Part shown: positions 12,170 through 12,508 of the stretch, in pieces
Numbering within the stretch: the stretch's first letter is position 1
Layout: every line of letters starts with the position of its first letter
NCBI GenBank assembly: GCA_964462785.1
Contig: CAYWZA010000028.1
Span: forward strand, 1-12,508
Direction of reading: 5' to 3'
DNA from: JACQKA01 sp964462785
GTDB lineage: Bacteria; Patescibacteriota; Minisyncoccia; Phycocordibacterales; UBA2100
Length of the DNA: 12,508 bases
Program-made: the position numbers and the translations under genes
The notes under the pieces: generated by a model
Seen by the model: only the letters and a program-made list of their open reading frames with translations
Database searches by the model: none
Told to the model about the DNA's origin: nothing

Positions 12170-12508
12170 TTAGATACAACAACTTAACTTGCTTATGTCT
12201 TTAGTAAATGACAGAGCGGCAATCTTTATCGCCTCAGATAGCGTCGGGAACATCGGCAAGGAGTTCACCACATCGTCAATTGTGTTCTTATTTTTCACCA
12301 ACATCATCGCCTCGGCGATAAGTTCTCCGGCATTTGGCGCGAGAATGTGTACGCCCAAAATTTGTTTTGTCTGCGGATGAATCGCCATTTTGATAAGCCC
12401 CTCGGTACGGCGCATGATGATTGCTTTCGGCACATCTCCAAAAGAAACCGTGCGGCAGGCGCAAACGCCCATTTGCTTCATCTGCTCGTCTTCGGTAAAG
12501 CCGACACC
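12170..12508 (-). CDS. merA: Mercuric reductase-like flavoprotein, C-terminal part (runs off the window)
   Basis: The last 112 residues of a pyridine nucleotide-disulfide oxidoreductase; the rest lies beyond the window. It shows the dimerisation domain: GVGFTEDEQ, then GLIKMAIHPQTKQILGVHIL, then AGELIAEAMMLVKNK and LPMFPTLSEAIKIAALSFTKD. It ends KLSCCI. The vicinal Cys-Cys three residues from the end is the C-terminal Hg(II)-binding pair of MerA (LSCCAG in classical enzymes) and is absent from lipoamide dehydrogenases. Expected reaction: NADPH-dependent reduction of Hg(II) to Hg(0) in the cytoplasm. The membrane-protein genes following on the same strand support this. Confidence 0.88.
   Translation of the reverse strand, partial: GVGFTEDEQMKQMGVCACRTVSFGDVPKAIIMRRTEGLIKMAIHPQTKQILGVHILAPNAGELIAEAMMLVKNKNTIDDVVNSLPMFPTLSEAIKIAALSFTKDISKLSCCI

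Overview
The window looks like a chromosomal segment of a Candidate Phyla Radiation (Patescibacteria, probably Parcubacteria-like) bacterium. This is inference. It rests on very short genes and spacers, several starts without a Shine-Dalgarno sequence, a class I lysyl-tRNA synthetase, tRNA genes that mostly lack an encoded CCA, and small redox and membrane proteins of kinds I associate with that group. No marker gene in the window fixes the taxon.

Left part (1-3784, + strand): a 1-pyrroline-5-carboxylate dehydrogenase-like aldehyde dehydrogenase ends in a strong terminator. It is followed at once by class I lysS, whose extended -10 box lies 6 nt before its ATG (probable leaderless mRNA). A 63-residue membrane protein and a second perfect terminator close this part.

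Redox operon (3854-7335, + strand): a consensus promoter drives a Cro/C1-type regulator overlapping a four-helix membrane protein. Then, nearly end to end, come a membrane-anchored thioredoxin with a methionine-rich hexapeptide repeat, a CcdA-type electron-transfer membrane protein, and a secreted or anchored DipZ-type thioredoxin. The last two together resemble the single polypeptide DipZ split in two. The likely job is passing electrons from the cytoplasm to extracytoplasmic thioredoxins. A second consensus promoter then drives a 71-residue C2H2-type zinc-finger protein.

Middle (7374-9555): a DoxX-like protein overlaps a DUF1360-like membrane protein, followed by a divergent tRNA-Val(CAC)/tRNA-Pro(CGG) pair, a VOC (glyoxalase-fold) protein, tRNA-Pro(GGG), and tRNA-Ala(TGC). 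The 460 bp between tRNA-Pro(GGG) and tRNA-Ala has no convincing gene. It is packed with repeats: copies of the tRNA-Pro 3' end, long hairpins, two copies of a 28-bp promoter-like block and two 37-bp repeats related to the 5' part of tRNA-Ala.

Right part (9511-12508, - strand): an accessory region. A large serine recombinase lacking its catalytic domain runs into the tRNA-Ala gene. Its 5' end is fused to the tail of an IS3-family transposase. A GC-rich non-coding stretch with nested inverted repeats follows, then a more A/T-rich mercury-type operon: the C-terminus of a MerA-like reductase, a cysteine-bearing membrane protein, and a MerC/MerT-like transporter. The layout suggests an integrative element at tRNA-Ala that has decayed.
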